A stretch of DNA of 6,725 bases from an uncultured Mediterraneibacter sp. (GTDB lineage Bacteria; Bacillota; Clostridia; Lachnospirales; Lachnospiraceae), in contig NZ_CAKRDI010000056.1 of assembly GCF_934309415.1 (NCBI RefSeq), positions 1-6,725 of the forward strand, written 5' to 3'. Positions 6,193 through 6,725 of this stretch are shown one piece after another. The translations under genes were made by a program, and so were the position numbers. The number at the start of each line of letters is the position of its first letter. The first letter of the stretch is position 1. The notes under the pieces are model-generated. The model did no database searches. It was not told where the DNA came from and saw only the letters and a list, made by a program, of their open reading frames with translations.

Positions 6193-6725
6193 TTAATCAT
6201 TTACATTTAATCGAAAACCGATTCCCCACACTGCTTCTATGTACTCTTTTCCTGATATTTCCCGGAGTTTTCCACGAAGATGGCTGATGTGCGTTTTTAA
6301 TGAATTTTCTGTACAATCCGGTGTGTCTATACTGATGCGGTCAAGGAGAACAGACTTTGCTATAACCTGTCCCCTGTTTTGTATCAGTAGTTTCAGAATG
6401 GCAAACTCGGTTCTCGTAAGTACGACTGTCTTTTCTCCCACAGCTACTGCTCTGGATACTTCTGAAAGTGTCAGTTCGCCATAGGTATGTACATCAGCAG
6501 TTTCAAAACAAGAACGTTCCCTCAACCTGACTGCAACACGTGCTAAAAGCTCCTTTGTGTCAAATGGCTTCGTCATATAATCGACTGCCCCACCAAGCAA
6601 AAGTCCTACTTTTTGTAAAACAGTATCCGGCAGTTTTCGGGCATTTATTGCTGATAGCAGCAAACCACATTGTAAAATGGAAATCGCATTTTCCAAAGGA
6701 GCAGTATGACATACGAAGTCCGTCA
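6193..6725 (-). CDS. OmpR/PhoB-family response regulator (partial, N-terminus beyond right edge)
   Basis: The frame is open from the right edge to TAA 6193-6195, giving the last 176 residues. The first 65 or so are the end of a receiver domain: a Ser-Ala pair in LLLSAIN (residue 24) where the conserved Thr/Ser sits, then GAVDYMTKPFDTKELLARV with the conserved Lys52. The phospho-acceptor Asp is outside the window. Residues about 75-176 form the winged-helix DNA-binding domain: VLTRTEFAILKLLIQNRGQVIAKSVLL, recognition-helix region ENSLKTHISHLRGKL, and the closing hairpin EAVWGIGFRL. The spacing from Ser24 to Lys52 is 28, about six more than in PhoB, which is odd. A TTG at 6696 could be misread as a start but falls inside the receiver. 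The expected partner is the kinase at 3584-4468, and the repeats at 6140-6180 its expected binding site. Confidence 0.9.
   Translation of the reverse strand, partial: TDFVCHTAPLENAISILQCGLLLSAINARKLPDTVLQKVGLLLGGAVDYMTKPFDTKELLARVAVRLRERSCFETADVHTYGELTLSEVSRAVAVGEKTVVLTRTEFAILKLLIQNRGQVIAKSVLLDRISIDTPDCTENSLKTHISHLRGKLREISGKEYIEAVWGIGFRLNVND

Noticed and set aside
6193..6696. TTG at 6696 as the true start of the response regulator
   Set aside because: It falls inside the receiver domain, the frame remains open to the window edge, and no ribosome binding site precedes it; the gene is simply cut by the edge.

Overview
The window looks like a chromosomal stretch from a low-GC Gram-positive anaerobe, probably a member of the Lachnospirales/Clostridia. 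That placement is an inference from AT-rich codon use, strong AAGGAGG-type ribosome binding sites, two Cys-lipidated lipoproteins and the style of the regulators and transporter; no rRNA or marker gene is present to prove it. Every credible gene is on the minus strand, so transcription runs from the right edge (6725) to the left edge (1).

Right half (about 3580-6725), in transcription order: the C-terminal part of an OmpR/PhoB-type response regulator cut by the window edge; a 96-base spacer with four GTTRAG-type direct repeats at 11-12 base spacing; a BcrA/LanF-like ABC ATPase with a Glu in the Q-loop position; an ABC-2 permease gene that is broken by a frameshift and probably by an internal deletion; and a small one-membrane-segment histidine kinase. 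This is the usual parts list of a peptide-antibiotic (lantibiotic/bacitracin type) sensing and resistance module, except that the regulator and kinase genes lie on either side of the transporter and the permease appears non-functional.

Middle (about 1945-3569): a small alpha/beta hydrolase, a small lipoprotein and an accessory ClpP protease subunit follow with gaps of 14, 1 and 31 bases. They look like a continuation of the same operon. No ClpX, trigger factor or Lon gene accompanies clpP.

Left part (1-1871): a promoter-like sequence precedes a GNAT acetyltransferase, which is followed closely by a larger lipoprotein with a low-complexity linker and a domain of unknown function. After a short spacer with a palindrome overlapping a possible promoter comes an XRE-family membrane-anchored regulator that runs off the left edge.

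The most notable observations are the repeat array in front of the ABC gene (a likely response-regulator operator), the disrupted permease in an otherwise intact module, the clustering of hydrolase, lipoprotein and ClpP genes behind it, and the uncharacterised lipoproteins. I see no CRISPR array, tRNA, rRNA, transposase or clear Rho-independent terminator. No convincing wholly new system is demonstrated.
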